Source: Engraulis encrasicolus (taxonomy: Eukaryota > Chordata > Actinopteri > Clupeiformes > Engraulidae). Taken from it: a DNA stretch of 64,000 nucleotides. Shown in pieces: positions 22,108-32,197 of the stretch. Position numbers and translations under genes: made by a program. Within the stretch, counting starts at the first letter, position 1; every line of letters begins with the position of its first letter. Where the stretch lies: the NCBI RefSeq assembly GCF_034702125.1, contig NW_026945764.1:562305-626304 (forward strand). Reading direction: 5' to 3'. Below the pieces are notes generated by a model, which did no database searches, was not told the origin of the DNA, and saw only the letters and a program-made list of their open reading frames with translations.

Positions 22108-24798
22108 GGTTATGGGCCCAGTCACTTGGGGCACAGATGGAGCAGACTTTTATTCGACGGCGAAGAGAAAAGTTATGAACTTTGGGAGACAAGGTTCCTC
22201 GCGCACATGGAGCTCCGTAGTCTCAGGGAGACCATTACAGAGACGCCTGAAATCGACGATGAGGACGAAGCAGCTCTCGCCGAAGACGAGGCAAAGAATG
22301 GTGAGGCTTACGCGGAACTTGTGCAAGTATTGGACAACAAAAGTTTATCGTTGGTTATGAGAGAAGCCGAACGAGACGGAAGGAAAGCGTTGGAGATTCT
22401 TCGAAGGCATTACGTTGGCAAAGACAAGCCACGAGTCGTGAGTCTTTACTGTGAACTGTCCTCACTCTGCAAAGCTAGCGACGAGACAATTACCGAATAT
22501 ATAATTCGAGCAGAGACTATTTTCACGTCTTTAACACGAGCAGACGAACGAATTAGTGATGGACTTATGATTGCAATGGTAGTGAAAGGGCTACCGGAGT
22601 CCTACAAACCATTCGTTGTGCACGTGACACAGGCAGATGAAGCCGTGACTTTTGGCGAGTTTAAAAGTAAACTGCGCAGCTATGAAAGTACTGAGAAATA
22701 TGGAAGAGGAGACGTGACTGAGGACAACGTGATGAGAACAAGTGGGGCAACCAAAGCGCGCGGTAGAGGTCGTGGAAAGAAAGTGGACATGGCCGAGGTG
22801 GAGTGCTACGCGTGCGGCAAGCGAGGACACATGGCCCGAGCATGTCCCAACGACGCACAACAGAGGAGAGAGGATCGAGTTTGGGACACACCACAGAGAG
22901 GAAAAGGGCGCGGGCGCGGACACGGCCGAGGTCGGGACCAACTGAAGAAAGCGGATGAACCGACAGATGCACAGTCGTCATTTTGCTTCAAGTTGAGTGA
23001 ATGTCAAGTGCAAGGTGAAAACAAAAAAGGGCTCATGGTTGACTGCGGGGCCACATCGCACATGATAAACGACGCCACCAAGTTCAAAACGGTGGACAAG
23101 AGCTTCAGACCAGAGGACCACATGATCGAGCTGGCCGACGGAAGCAAGGTGAGCGGAATGGCGAAGATGAGGGGAGACGCCGAGGTCTACTTGCTGGATA
23201 GCGAGGGGCAACGCGTGAGAACGAGACTCAAGCAGGCGCTCTACATTCCATCGTTCCCACAGAACATCTTTTCTGTCAAGGCAGCGACAGGCAACGGCGC
23301 AGAGGTCCGATTCAAAGATGGCGATGACTGGCTGGTCAACAGGGACGGTACAAAATTCAAAATGGATGTGTATGGTAGGCTGTATTACCTAAGCACAGTT
23401 GAGAGTGAAAATGTTGATGAAGTGTATGGTTGTCATGATATGCAAACGTGGCACAAAATACTTGGTCATTGTAATTTTGATGACATTGCAAAGTTGGAAA
23501 ATGTTGTTGAAGGGATGTCTATTAAGGGCAAAAATGATAAGTCAAACCAAAATTGTGAAATATGTACACAGGGCAAATTCACACAAAGCCGAAACAGACA
23601 GGCAGATGCAAAGGCTACATCCATACTTGAGCTAGTGCACACAGACTTGTGCGGCCCTATAGAACCAGCAGATAAAAATGGATACAGGTATGCAATAGCA
23701 TTTACTGATGACTACAGCGGAATGATTTTTCCCTACTTTCTGAAGGCAAAAAGCTATGCAGCGCAAGCTACAGAGAAATTCATAGCAGATGTAGCTCCCT
23801 ATGGAAAAATTAAGTGTATAAGGAGTGACAACGGTACAGAGTTTACCGGGCAGGAGTTTCAGTCCTTACTTAGGAGTAATGGGATAAGGCACGAGACAAG
23901 TGCACCCTACTCACCCCATCAGAATGGGACGGCCGAAAGAGGATGGAGAACCTTATTCGAGATGGCAAGATGCATGCTATTGGAGAGTAACCTCCCAAAG
24001 CAGTTGTGGACATACGCAGTGCAAACAGCAGCTCAGATTCGCAACAGGTGTTACAGTAAGCGTCTAGAGCAGACACCTTACTATGTTTTCACAGGGAAAA
24101 CACCCAACCTGTCCAATATGAAGATATTCGGATCTGAATGCTATACGTATAAGCAGGACAAAAAGAAGCTGGATGCTAGGTGTGACAAAGGGATCTTTGT
24201 CGGCTACGATAAGTATAGCCCAGCTTACAACATCTACTACCCGGAGACAGGGAAAGTTCTAAAACATAGGCTAGTGAAAATGATCACTAAAGGCAGCACA
24301 GATAGCCAGACGCAGACCAGTTATGACATAGAGGATGATACAGAGAGCTATGGAGATGCAACACCACAGGTAGTGAGCCAGGATCAGGGACAGTCTGAGG
24401 AGACTAGAGAGCCTAGTGAGGAGACCACTGAGGCAGGCCCAACTCAGACAGATGGTACAGAGACAGAGCAGATAGAACAGAGGTATCCTGTGAGGGAGAG
24501 AAAGGCCCCTGAATATCTGAAAGAGTACCAATGCAAAGTAGAGTGTGATAATGAAACAGAAAATTTGGATTATTTCTACAGAGTGACCTATGGTGTACCT
24601 AAAACATTTAGTGAGGCAATTAATTCAGGAAAATCAAAGTTGTGGGGTGATGCGATGAAAGAAGAGATGCAATCCTTAACTGAGAATGAAACTTTCACTT
24701 TGACACCACTGCCACAGGGTAAACAAGCAGTGGGAGGCCGCTGGGTATATGCAGATGGATCTGAGACTTGTAAAGCCAGATATGTGGCAAAGGATTGA
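22090..24798 (+). CDS. Ty1/copia gag-protease-integrase-RT start, frame 1
   Basis: A 902-residue frame of the retrotransposon polyprotein. Gag starts MANIPTGYGPSHLG; the zinc knuckle CYACGKRGHMARAC is at residues 239-252; the protease motif is DCGATSH at 318; the integrase HHCC finger begins at TWHKILGH (about 453); catalytic positions are D519 (HTDLCGP), D580 (RSDNGTEF) and E616 (GTAERGW). The RT then begins (WGDAMKEEMQSL, CKARYVAK) and the frame stops at 24798. The RT continues in another frame with several conserved residues missing at the junction, which points to a small deletion. This copy is therefore probably inactive alone. The start codon is in the LTR, upstream of the primer site. 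Confidence 0.93.
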   Translation: MANIPTGYGPSHLGHRWSRLLFDGEEKSYELWETRFLAHMELRSLRETITETPEIDDEDEAALAEDEAKNGEAYAELVQVLDNKSLSLVMREAERDGRKALEILRRHYVGKDKPRVVSLYCELSSLCKASDETITEYIIRAETIFTSLTRADERISDGLMIAMVVKGLPESYKPFVVHVTQADEAVTFGEFKSKLRSYESTEKYGRGDVTEDNVMRTSGATKARGRGRGKKVDMAEVECYACGKRGHMARACPNDAQQRREDRVWDTPQRGKGRGRGHGRGRDQLKKADEPTDAQSSFCFKLSECQVQGENKKGLMVDCGATSHMINDATKFKTVDKSFRPEDHMIELADGSKVSGMAKMRGDAEVYLLDSEGQRVRTRLKQALYIPSFPQNIFSVKAATGNGAEVRFKDGDDWLVNRDGTKFKMDVYGRLYYLSTVESENVDEVYGCHDMQTWHKILGHCNFDDIAKLENVVEGMSIKGKNDKSNQNCEICTQGKFTQSRNRQADAKATSILELVHTDLCGPIEPADKNGYRYAIAFTDDYSGMIFPYFLKAKSYAAQATEKFIADVAPYGKIKCIRSDNGTEFTGQEFQSLLRSNGIRHETSAPYSPHQNGTAERGWRTLFEMARCMLLESNLPKQLWTYAVQTAAQIRNRCYSKRLEQTPYYVFTGKTPNLSNMKIFGSECYTYKQDKKKLDARCDKGIFVGYDKYSPAYNIYYPETGKVLKHRLVKMITKGSTDSQTQTSYDIEDDTESYGDATPQVVSQDQGQSEETREPSEETTEAGPTQTDGTETEQIEQRYPVRERKAPEYLKEYQCKVECDNETENLDYFYRVTYGVPKTFSEAINSGKSKLWGDAMKEEMQSLTENETFTLTPLPQGKQAVGGRWVYADGSETCKARYVAKD
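22108..22121 (+). promoter_or_regulatory. Primer binding site, initiator-tRNA-Met anticodon region
   Basis: GGTTATGGGCCCAG directly follows the LTR. It is complementary to the anticodon stem-loop of vertebrate initiator tRNA-Met (CUGGGCCCAUAACC), the half-tRNA priming known from Drosophila copia, rather than to a tRNA 3' end. It also encodes gag residues GYGP. Confidence 0.85.
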
Positions 24799-26101
24799 CT
24801 ACAAAGAGACTTTTTCACCGACTGCCAATATGACCTCTGTCCGAGCATTGATGCAGGTAGCCGTGCAGGAGGATCTTATCCTTCACCAAATGGATGTAAA
24901 AACTGCTTACTTGCATGCTCCCATGGACTGTGAGGTATATATGGAGCAACCCGAAGGTTTTGAGGTCAAGTCAAAAACAGGTGAAAATCTTGTGTGTAAA
25001 CTCAACAAGTCTTTGTATGGGTTAAAACAGTCCGGTCGCAACTGGAATAAGTTGCTGCATGATCACCTAACAGGAAATGGTTTTGTGCAAAATGATGCTG
25101 ACCATTGTGTCTACACCAGGGAATCTGGGAACGAGAAAGTCATACTGTTAGTGTGGGTTGATGATTTAATCATAGCAGCCAGTGACGACACAATACTCAG
25201 AGATGTGAAAGAAATGCTGAAGAGAAGGTTTAAGATGAAGGATATGGGTCCACTTAAACACTTCCTAGGTATTGATTTTACCTTCACAGATGGAGAAATC
25301 AAAATGACACAGAGGAGACACATTGAGAAAATGTTAGCCAGATTTGGAATGTCTGAATGCAAGCCGAGACCCACCCCATGTGAGCAGAAATTACATTTTG
25401 ACAATGATGGTGATGTAATTGATTCAACAGGTTACAGAGAGATAGTGGGTAGCTTGATATACATCATGACCTGTACTAGACCCGACGTGAGTTGGATAGT
25501 TAGTAAACTATCACAACACCTGGAAGAACCAAAGCAACAGCATTGGACTGCTGCGAAACATTTACTGAGATACTTAAAAGGTACTATGAATCAGGAATTA
25601 CACTACAGGAAATGTGAGAAAAACCTACAGCTTGAGGCGTTTAGTGACGCTGATTGGGCAGCTGACAAAAATGACAGGAGGAGCACCACTGGATATTGTT
25701 TCAGCTTAACTGAAACTGGTGCAGTAATCTCATGGAAGAGCAGGAAGCAGCCAACAGTGGCTCTATCTAGCTGTGAAGCAGAGTACATGGCTCTAGCAGC
25801 CGCTACTCAGGAGAGCATGTACCTTGTTCAATTACTGAAAGGAATGGATGGTAATAATCAGCATTTACCAGTCAAAATCTATGAGGATAACCAGGGGGCG
25901 ATAGCGTTATCAAAGAACCCAGTATGCAGACAGAGGAGCAAGCATGTGGATATAAAATATCACTTTGTACGTTCTGCACACACAGAGGGGAAAATTAACG
26001 TTGTTTATTGTCCTACTGCAGACATGGTAGCTGATGTACTTACCAAACCAGTTTCAAAGGTCAAATTTGAGAAATTCATGGGTTACTTGTTTGGAGAGTA
26101 A
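24793..26101 (+). CDS. Ty1/copia reverse transcriptase and RNase H, frame 2
   Basis: The remainder of pol: DYKETFSPTANMTSVRALM, HQMDVKTAYLHAPMD, LYGLKQSGRNW, catalytic WVDDLIIAASD (about 25150-25180). RNase H has EAFSDADWAADKNDRRSTTG, SSCEAEYMALAAATQE and EDNQGAIALSKNP. It ends MGYLFGE at 26101. The frame is open from 24749, but homology starts only at about 24793. Apart from the upstream break it has no stop. Confidence 0.93.
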
Positions 26102-26282
26102 CAGAAGCTGGCAGCTGAAATTATTGTAATGAAGAATGTATTTTTCTTTTGTTAAAGTTTTCTGAACTGCCAGTATGTGAAATATTTTTGTTTTGAGTTT
26201 TACTGTAACTGAGTACAGTAAAAGTGAGATTTGTATTTTGTTTTTGTTTTCCACTTTACAGTAGAGAGAGAGCTGTAAACAT

Positions 26283-26297
26283 GTCTTTGAGTGGGAG
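26283..26297 (+). promoter_or_regulatory. Polypurine tract region before the 3' LTR
   Basis: GAGTGGGAG directly precedes the TGTTAAG of the 3' LTR and is the likely plus-strand primer. It is short and contains one T. Confidence 0.55.
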
Positions 26298-26588
26298 TGT
26301 TAAGCATATTTTGTTACATGGGCAAAGCCATGTTAATCAGCATCCATTCAATGTGTATGACGTGATGACGTCAGTGCCAATGCAGGTGCACGCGCACCAC
26401 TACCATACTTTATATGTGTGTTTGAATAAACGGCTGAGTCAGTTGAGCAGAATGAAGAATGCCAGCCAACGGAGAAGATGTTGTCCGTGTGTGTTTCTCA
26501 AGCTAAGCTAGTAGTCAGTAAAGTTGTTCACTGTGTTACCTAAGTAAAACGCAAGTGCTGCTGCGCAGGGATGGCGAATATCCCCACA
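26298..26588 (+). repeat. Ty1/copia 3' LTR, 291 bp
   Basis: Same length and ends as the 5' LTR, followed by AAACC (26589-26593), the matching target duplication. Four differences in 291 bp (about 1.4%) indicate a fairly recent insertion. Confidence 0.95.
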
Positions 26589-27347
26589 AAACCCCATTAA
26601 TTTTAGATTGGCAGAATGAACCCCATTTTTAGCTATTCTTGGATACATCTCCACTTCTGAGTATGGTGGCGGGAGCATCATTATATGCGGCTACCTTGCT
26701 GCCTCAGGCCCTTGACAGTTCGCTATTATCAGTGGAACAATGAACTCAAGTTTATTGTGATATTTTACAGAAAAAAAGTGAGTAAGTCTGTCACACAGTT
26801 GAAGCACACAAGAGGATGGGTGCTGAAATGTGACAACAACTGATACTTTAGAAGCAAATTGACTTTAGAATGGCTTCATAACAATGAAATACACATTCTG
26901 GAATAGCCCAGTCAAAGCTCTGACAAAAAAAAAACATTTGAGATTATATGGCATGAAGTCAAGAAAGCTATGCACTCCAGACATCCCAGAAACCTTGCTG
27001 ACGAGAGGCAGTTCTCTAAAGAGGAGGGAGACAAGACACATCCAGATTGTTTTGTAAATCTGATCTGCAACTACAGGACAAGTCTGGTCGAGGATATTGC
27101 AACTGACTGAGGGTTAAAACCTATTTAATGCAAGGGTGTACTTACTTATGCCTTGCTCTCCTGTGAATGTTATAGCCTTATGGTCAATAAAACTATGATA
27201 ACATGTAAATGGTTGTGCGGAATTAGTTAAAGCAGACTGTAATTGTTCCTTCTTGAGATTTCCGGGAAGATCAGACCATGTTTTACGATCAATTTTGACA
27301 GAATTGTAAGACATTTCAAAGGGTGTACAAACTTTTTCCTGGGACTG

Positions 27348-27516
27348 TATATGGTCACTCATGCCCGTAACGTCTGTTCCAATTCAGGATGTGGTCACTA
27401 ATGAATGATTTCAAGATCGCTTGCCGTTTATAGCCTACACCCGCAAACATCCCCTGTTCTGTATTGCTTTCCGTGATTCTTTTCTGGTGGTGATTTACAG
27501 AAACAATTAGTGGGTC
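27348..27516. other. Flank of the Tc1 element, nothing recognised
   Basis: No coding or repeat structure identified. Confidence 0.4.
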
Positions 27517-27786
27517 ATTTCATGTGAAATCAGACACTTTGGGACCAGACCGACAGGGATTTCAATCATACTTGGTGTGCCTTTTTAGTAGCAAGGTATC
27601 ACCCCAGAACATTCAGCCTTGATTATATCAGTCAGTTTTAGTCACAAAAAGCTGTCTGTGGTGTTGTTTGAAAGCTCTTTTCTGGCTCTACAAATTGCAC
27701 AATCAGCTTGGAAAATAACCACCAGAATATGAATTATGATAAATTGAAAAATCATATTTTAAGATGGCCAGTTCCTTGTCTTAACG
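27517..27786. repeat. Left arm of a large inverted repeat
   Basis: GTGAAATCAGACACTTTGGG, GTTGTTTGAAAGCTCTTTTC, AGAATATGAATTRTGATAAA and TTGTCT recur inverted at 34131-34496. The right arm has about 100 extra bases in its middle. Arms are 6.3 kb apart. Confidence 0.8.
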
Positions 27787-29219
27787 TAGCCTGCAATGTC
27801 ATGAACAACACCTGAAATGCTGGTGGTTCTTAATTCATTTCAGAGATAATGGTACTAAAAAATATGCCATCATATAAATCACCTAGTAATAATATGGTAA
27901 TGCCATAGTAATATCACGACAGCATGTCTATCGGAATATGTGAAGGATGGAGATGGTCCATGAGGATGCAGGAGGTTCAGTTTCAGCTCTCCAGTGCTCG
28001 GCATACATTCCTCAACACATGCTAGCCACTAGCATTCAGAGGTCTGAGTGCCCTCCAGAGGGCAATTTGACATGTCTCCAAAAACAAATCTGTAACTCTG
28101 TGAGTTTTTGTCATTGAAACATATAAGTCACACCATTAGAAAAAATATCACACCATTAGAAAAATATGAAATAAATTATATAGCTGGCCCAATTTAAAGA
28201 AAGTGAAAAGAAATCTTTGAATATTATGTACTCTCTGCCTGTAGCAGCCACACCTATAGCTATTCACATGTAAAGTACCGGTGCTTGAGTGGCTATTCAG
28301 AGGTGACAACACGCCCCTTTCAACTAGGCAAAACACAGTGTCCTGCCAGAGCACATGGAGATTGACAGGGGGGTGTGGGCCATTAGAGGTTTGTTCACAC
28401 CTATCTCATTAGTATTCAAATGAGACAGGCAGTGGCATGACATAGCCTTTCTTTTTTGCAATTTGTATGAAAACAACAAAACATTTCTAAATGCCCTTTT
28501 TACTTTTATGCAGCCAACACATTCGTTTACAAGATTCAAACGTCAAAAGTCTTGGCTAGATATATTTATTGTGTGTTTTCTTGCACTTTTTAAAGACCTC
28601 TGAAACCTGTTTTTTGTACAGTTGTGTTTATACTCAATTTAAATAAAACATGTTTGTATGACATCCTATTTTCTTTCAGATTATTTCTTGTCAGGCTTTT
28701 CAGAATACAACCATATATTCCACTTTTGCATAGATGCTTACTGTTAGTTGAAAATACTTGAAAATGTCAGGGTGGTGCAAGCAGCCTAAAAGCCTCTGAA
28801 AGGCCTTAGACCTCAGAGGGCTAGTTGCCTGATGCTTGAACATTTAGAAAATTCCTTTACTGAGCTTATTATTTCAACCCTGCCTTCTCTGAATGCTGAA
28901 AATGGTCTAGCTTCCACTGTGTCCATTGGCCATGGGCAGAAACGGTGTAGTTTTTGAGTACCTGGAATAGGGACCGACGAGGGTGCAGGGCCCACCGGGA
29001 AAATGCCTGTTATGCCAGATGGCCAGTCCAGTCCAGTCCCTGACACTACTCTATTACTACTTCATTACAACACATAACAACCTTTATGTCCCATGATCTC
29101 TTAAATGAATAAATAACCAAACACCCCATTTTCAGGTGTTGTTTATGACCTTAGAGGCTATAGGGTTTTGTTTGGTTCCATTGACGTCCATTGCTACTCT
29201 TAGTGAGCAGTGAGTGAGC
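27787..29219. other. No gene recognised
   Basis: The region upstream of the ctif-like exon has AT-rich sequence and short frames only. A possible acceptor CTACTCTTAG ends at about 29203. Confidence 0.4.
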
Positions 29220-29342
29220 ATGTGCGCTGCGGGCAGCACGCGCTCGCAGGAGATCGAGGAACTGGAGCGCTTCATCGACTCCTACGTGCTGGAGTACCAG
29301 GGCGAGGCCGTCACCGACGGGGACAAGACACAGGTCTCCCAG
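29220..29342 (+). CDS. ctif: ctif-like first coding exon
   Basis: A 41-codon frame from an ATG ends exactly at a good donor (CAG|GTGAGC). It contains SRSQ-type lead TRSQEIEELERFIDSY then VLEYQ, and ends DKTQVSQ. I recognise EIEELERFIDSYVLEYQ as the N-terminus of CTIF, the CBP80/20-dependent translation initiation factor; the mammalian protein has a longer lead and a longer stretch after VLEYQ. The next ctif exons are not in the window. It lies antisense inside the proposed large NLR intron and is followed at once by a LINE, so it could be a genuine exon of an overlapping gene or a captured, possibly dead, copy. Confidence 0.65.
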
Positions 29343-29377
29343 GTGAGCACGCTTAGGAGGACGCAAGACAAAGTAGC

Positions 29378-30398
29378 GATGGCGGCCACTGAGGCTGTTG
29401 AGGTTCGGCAAAACGCTAGCCCAATGTCTACAGGCCTTGTCTGGACTGAAATAAAAATGGACTTGGCTTCGATTGAGAAACTTATCTCAGTCGTTCTACA
29501 ACAACAAGCAGATCTTGGTGCACGGCTTACCTCGCTTGATTATCCGCCACTACCTGGGCCTTCCACGGATGTCTCCATGACCCCCGCCCCGGGTAGCTCT
29601 GCCTGGTCTACGGTAGCTGCTGGCAAGTCTCGCCGCCGCCCTCCTCCTGTCGCGGCGTGTCGGACTGGGGCTGTTTCGGATCTAGTGCTCCACAACTCCT
29701 TTGCTCCTCTTGCTGATCTCCCTACGTCGCCTGCCCCACGTCGGAGTGGATCTGGATGTCCGGATGAACAGGGCAGCGAATCTTGCCCCTCGCCTGCTAT
29801 CCAGCCAGGCCATCCATCACCGCGCCAACATGTAGCTCGCAAAGCTACCTCCAAGCGCAACAGGTCCGCAGACAGCGACGGCTCGAGTCCAGAGCGCGTT
29901 TCTGATAAGCGGCTCAGGCCAGGCCATCCATCACCGCGTCAACATGTAGCTCGCAAAGTTACCTCCAAGCGCAACAGGTCTGCAGACAGCGACGGCTCGA
30001 GTCCAGAGCGCGTTTCTGATAAGCGGCTCAGAATCTCTTCTCCAACGATGGCCGCAGCAGATTGCATGGCCTCTACATCTCCAACAGCGGATAGCTTGTC
30101 AAGCCATCGGGCTACTGCGATGCCTCTGTTGGCTAATGATGCTGGTGTCGTTAGCTTGTGTAGCCCGTGTCAAACACCACCGGCGTTGTCCACGGCTGAC
30201 AGCGTCCCTCAGCGTCCAGATGGTCTACAACTTCCTCCTCGCACCTCTATACACTTTAACCGCGATGTTCAATGCCCTCCTGAAATTCTCATTGTTGGTG
30301 ATTCGATTGTCAGAGATCTGATTATTCCTAGTGCTATCACGTACTGTATCCCGGAGGAAGGGTTATTGACATCTCTCATCTCATTCCGTCTCTATTGA
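29378..30398 (+). pseudogene. LINE ORF1, first part (esterase N-terminus)
   Basis: The frame from MAATEAVEVRQNASP is proline/serine-rich and ends near EILIVGDSIVRDLI, the GDS block of an SGNH-type esterase found in CR1/L2 ORF1. A 114-bp tandem duplication (29805-30032) encodes two copies of PGHPSPRQHVARK to RVSDKRLR. The frame shifts before the rest of the esterase at about 30395. Upstream the frame is open through the ctif-like exon. Confidence 0.75.
29805..30032 (+). repeat. 114-bp tandem duplication in LINE ORF1
   Basis: Two head-to-tail copies start CCAGGCCATCCATCACCGCG at 29805 and 29919 and differ at about three bases. The duplication is in frame (38 codons). Confidence 0.92.
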
Positions 30399-30769
30399 AC
30401 AGACATTCTTCCGTAAACACTGTCATTGCTCACGTGGGGACAAATGACGTCATGGCCCGGAACTCTGTGAAGCTACAGAATGAGCTGGAGACGTTATGTC
30501 TCACTGTTGAAAGCCTCGGGAAACGCTGCATAATGTCAGGCCCTATCCCACTTAGCTCCAGTAATTCAGAGCGTTTCAGCAGATTGCATAGTCTCCATAC
30601 CTGGCTGAAACAATTCTGCAATCTAGCTGGTCATGATTTTATTGCTAATTTTGATATATTCTGGACCAAATCATTTTTATATAGATCTGATGGGGTGCAT
30701 CCAAACAAACTGGGCCTACTAGAGCTAACCACCAACTTTATTCAGTTCATTGCTTTCAGCACACCTTGA
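30395..30769 (+). pseudogene. LINE ORF1, second part (esterase C-terminus)
   Basis: It continues the esterase in another frame: TVIAHVGTNDVMA (GxND block), CIMSGPIPLSS, and YRSDGVHPNKLGLLEL (the D-x-x-H block). The Ser-Asp-His elements are thus all present but split by a frameshift. Confidence 0.75.
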
Positions 30770-30820
30770 CATTCAACACAGCATGACCCAATCCAGTTCA
30801 CAAACACACCCAGCTCTACT

Positions 30821-32155
30821 ATGGGTCCTGCTGATAATTGCAGCTCTCCCTCTCCTGCTGTATCACTTGGGGATCAAACTACACAGGCAATAAGTAGCCC
30901 CTCTCATCACCTACAGATGGCCCTTCTTAATGTCAGATCACTTCGTAATAAAACATTTCTGGTACATGACATTATCACCTCCCATAAATTAAGCTGTATG
31001 TTCCTTACTGAAACATGGCTTGATACCTCAGGCAACTATGAACTTCTTGAGGCATCACCACCTGACTTTTCCTTTGCCCACTGCTCTCGTGAACATCAGA
31101 GAGGGGGGGTGTAGCAGCCCTTTTTTCTCACATGCTTCCCTGCAAGACTGTTTCTTTTGGTCCATATGCTGCTTTTGAATATTTAGCCCTGAGGCAATCA
31201 AATAATTTACTCATTGTCACAGTCTATCGTCCACCACAATATAATGCGGGTTTTATTTCTGATTTTGAGGATTTTTTATCTAATACTGTGACCAACTATG
31301 ACTGTATTCTAATTTCTGGTGATTTTAATATTCATGTTGATAACATGGCTAACTCCCTGGCAATTCAGTTCACAGAGCTTTTGTCATCCTTCGAGTTCAC
31401 ACAACATATGTCTGTCCCTACTCACAGCCATGGCCACACCTTAGATCTGGTCATTTCAAAAGGCTTAGACGTCTCTATAAATGGCACCTTAGATGTTGGT
31501 TTTTCTGACCACCTCTGTATATATTTTAGTGTCTCCTGGCCAACGACTAGACATGTATCTGGTGTGAAAAAGGTTTTCAGACGCAGGATCAGGGAAGATA
31601 CCCCAGAAAATTTTATTTTGACTTTTAATGCTGCTCGGTCATGTGACCTGAGCCAGATATCTGTGCCATCTGTCTCCCCCATGGGCTCTGTTTGTGACTC
31701 TATTGTATCCCCCTGTTGCGACACCTTAGTCAAGTCTTTTAACTCTGCTGTGATGCAAACTATAAACAGTATTGCACCATTGCATGTTAAGACTATCTCA
31801 GGAAAACGTAGGTCACCCTGGAGAACCTCACAGACAATTAACACATCTAAAAGAATCTGTCGCATTTACGAACGAAAATGGCGTAAATCTAAACTGCAGG
31901 CTGACTTTGTAAACTATAAGAATCATATTCTTATGTATAACAATGAAATCAAGAAAGCTCGAAGGCAGTACTTCTCTCAGATCATTGCTGAAAATTCAAA
32001 TAACGCTAAAATACTGTTCAATACCATTGATAAACTTATCAACCCTCCACTTACAATTCCTACAGAGCTCCACTCTGTAGAGAAATGCAATGAGTTTGCA
32101 ACTTTTTTTAGTGATAAAATTTTAACTATAAGGAGCAATATCATACCGTCTAATA
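30821..32155 (+). pseudogene. LINE ORF2, endonuclease region, frameshifted
   Basis: APE-type endonuclease motifs: MALLNVRSLRNKT, CMFLTETWLD, then after a frame change at a seven-G run (about 31103-31109) LLIVTVYRPPQ, LISGDFNIHVDN and GFSDHLCIYF. It is interrupted at about 32156 by a 40-bp antisense LINE tail. Confidence 0.82.
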
Positions 32156-32197
32156 GTAGAGTAGAGTAACTTTATTGATCCCCAGGGGGAAATTCAG
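32156..32197 (-). mobile_element. Tiny antisense LINE 3' tail insertion
   Basis: The reverse complement reads CCTGAATTTCCCCCTGGGG, then ATCAATAAAGTTACTCTACT, matching the tail of the LINE at 12340-12398 (CCTGGGGATTAATAAAGT with CTACT repeats). It introduces a stop and a frame change in ORF2 of the host LINE. Confidence 0.7.

Larger units (their letters stand above)
19535..27347. mobile_element. Palindromic Tc1/mariner-type element, split by two insertions
   Basis: TIRs CAGTCCCAGGAAAAAGTTTG are at 19535 and inverted at 27347, each flanked by TA. The arms pair for hundreds of bases (19535-19738 plus 21187-21672 against 26650-27347), for example AGCAAGGCATAAGTAAGTAC and GCTTTGACTGGGCTATTCC. Without the inserted hAT-like and copia elements it would be about 1.6 kb. 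A short unpaired centre (21673-21811) recalls the Tc1 interior (CCAGAATATTTAGCAGTAAT), but no transposase frame survives. Confidence 0.85.

Noticed and set aside
22591..22991. Minus-strand frames over copia gag
   Set aside because: Antisense of the zinc-knuckle and RG-rich region.
24749..24798. Overlap of the two copia frames as a programmed frameshift site
   Set aside because: No slippery heptamer is apparent, the break is inside RT rather than at gag-pol, and conserved residues are missing at the junction.
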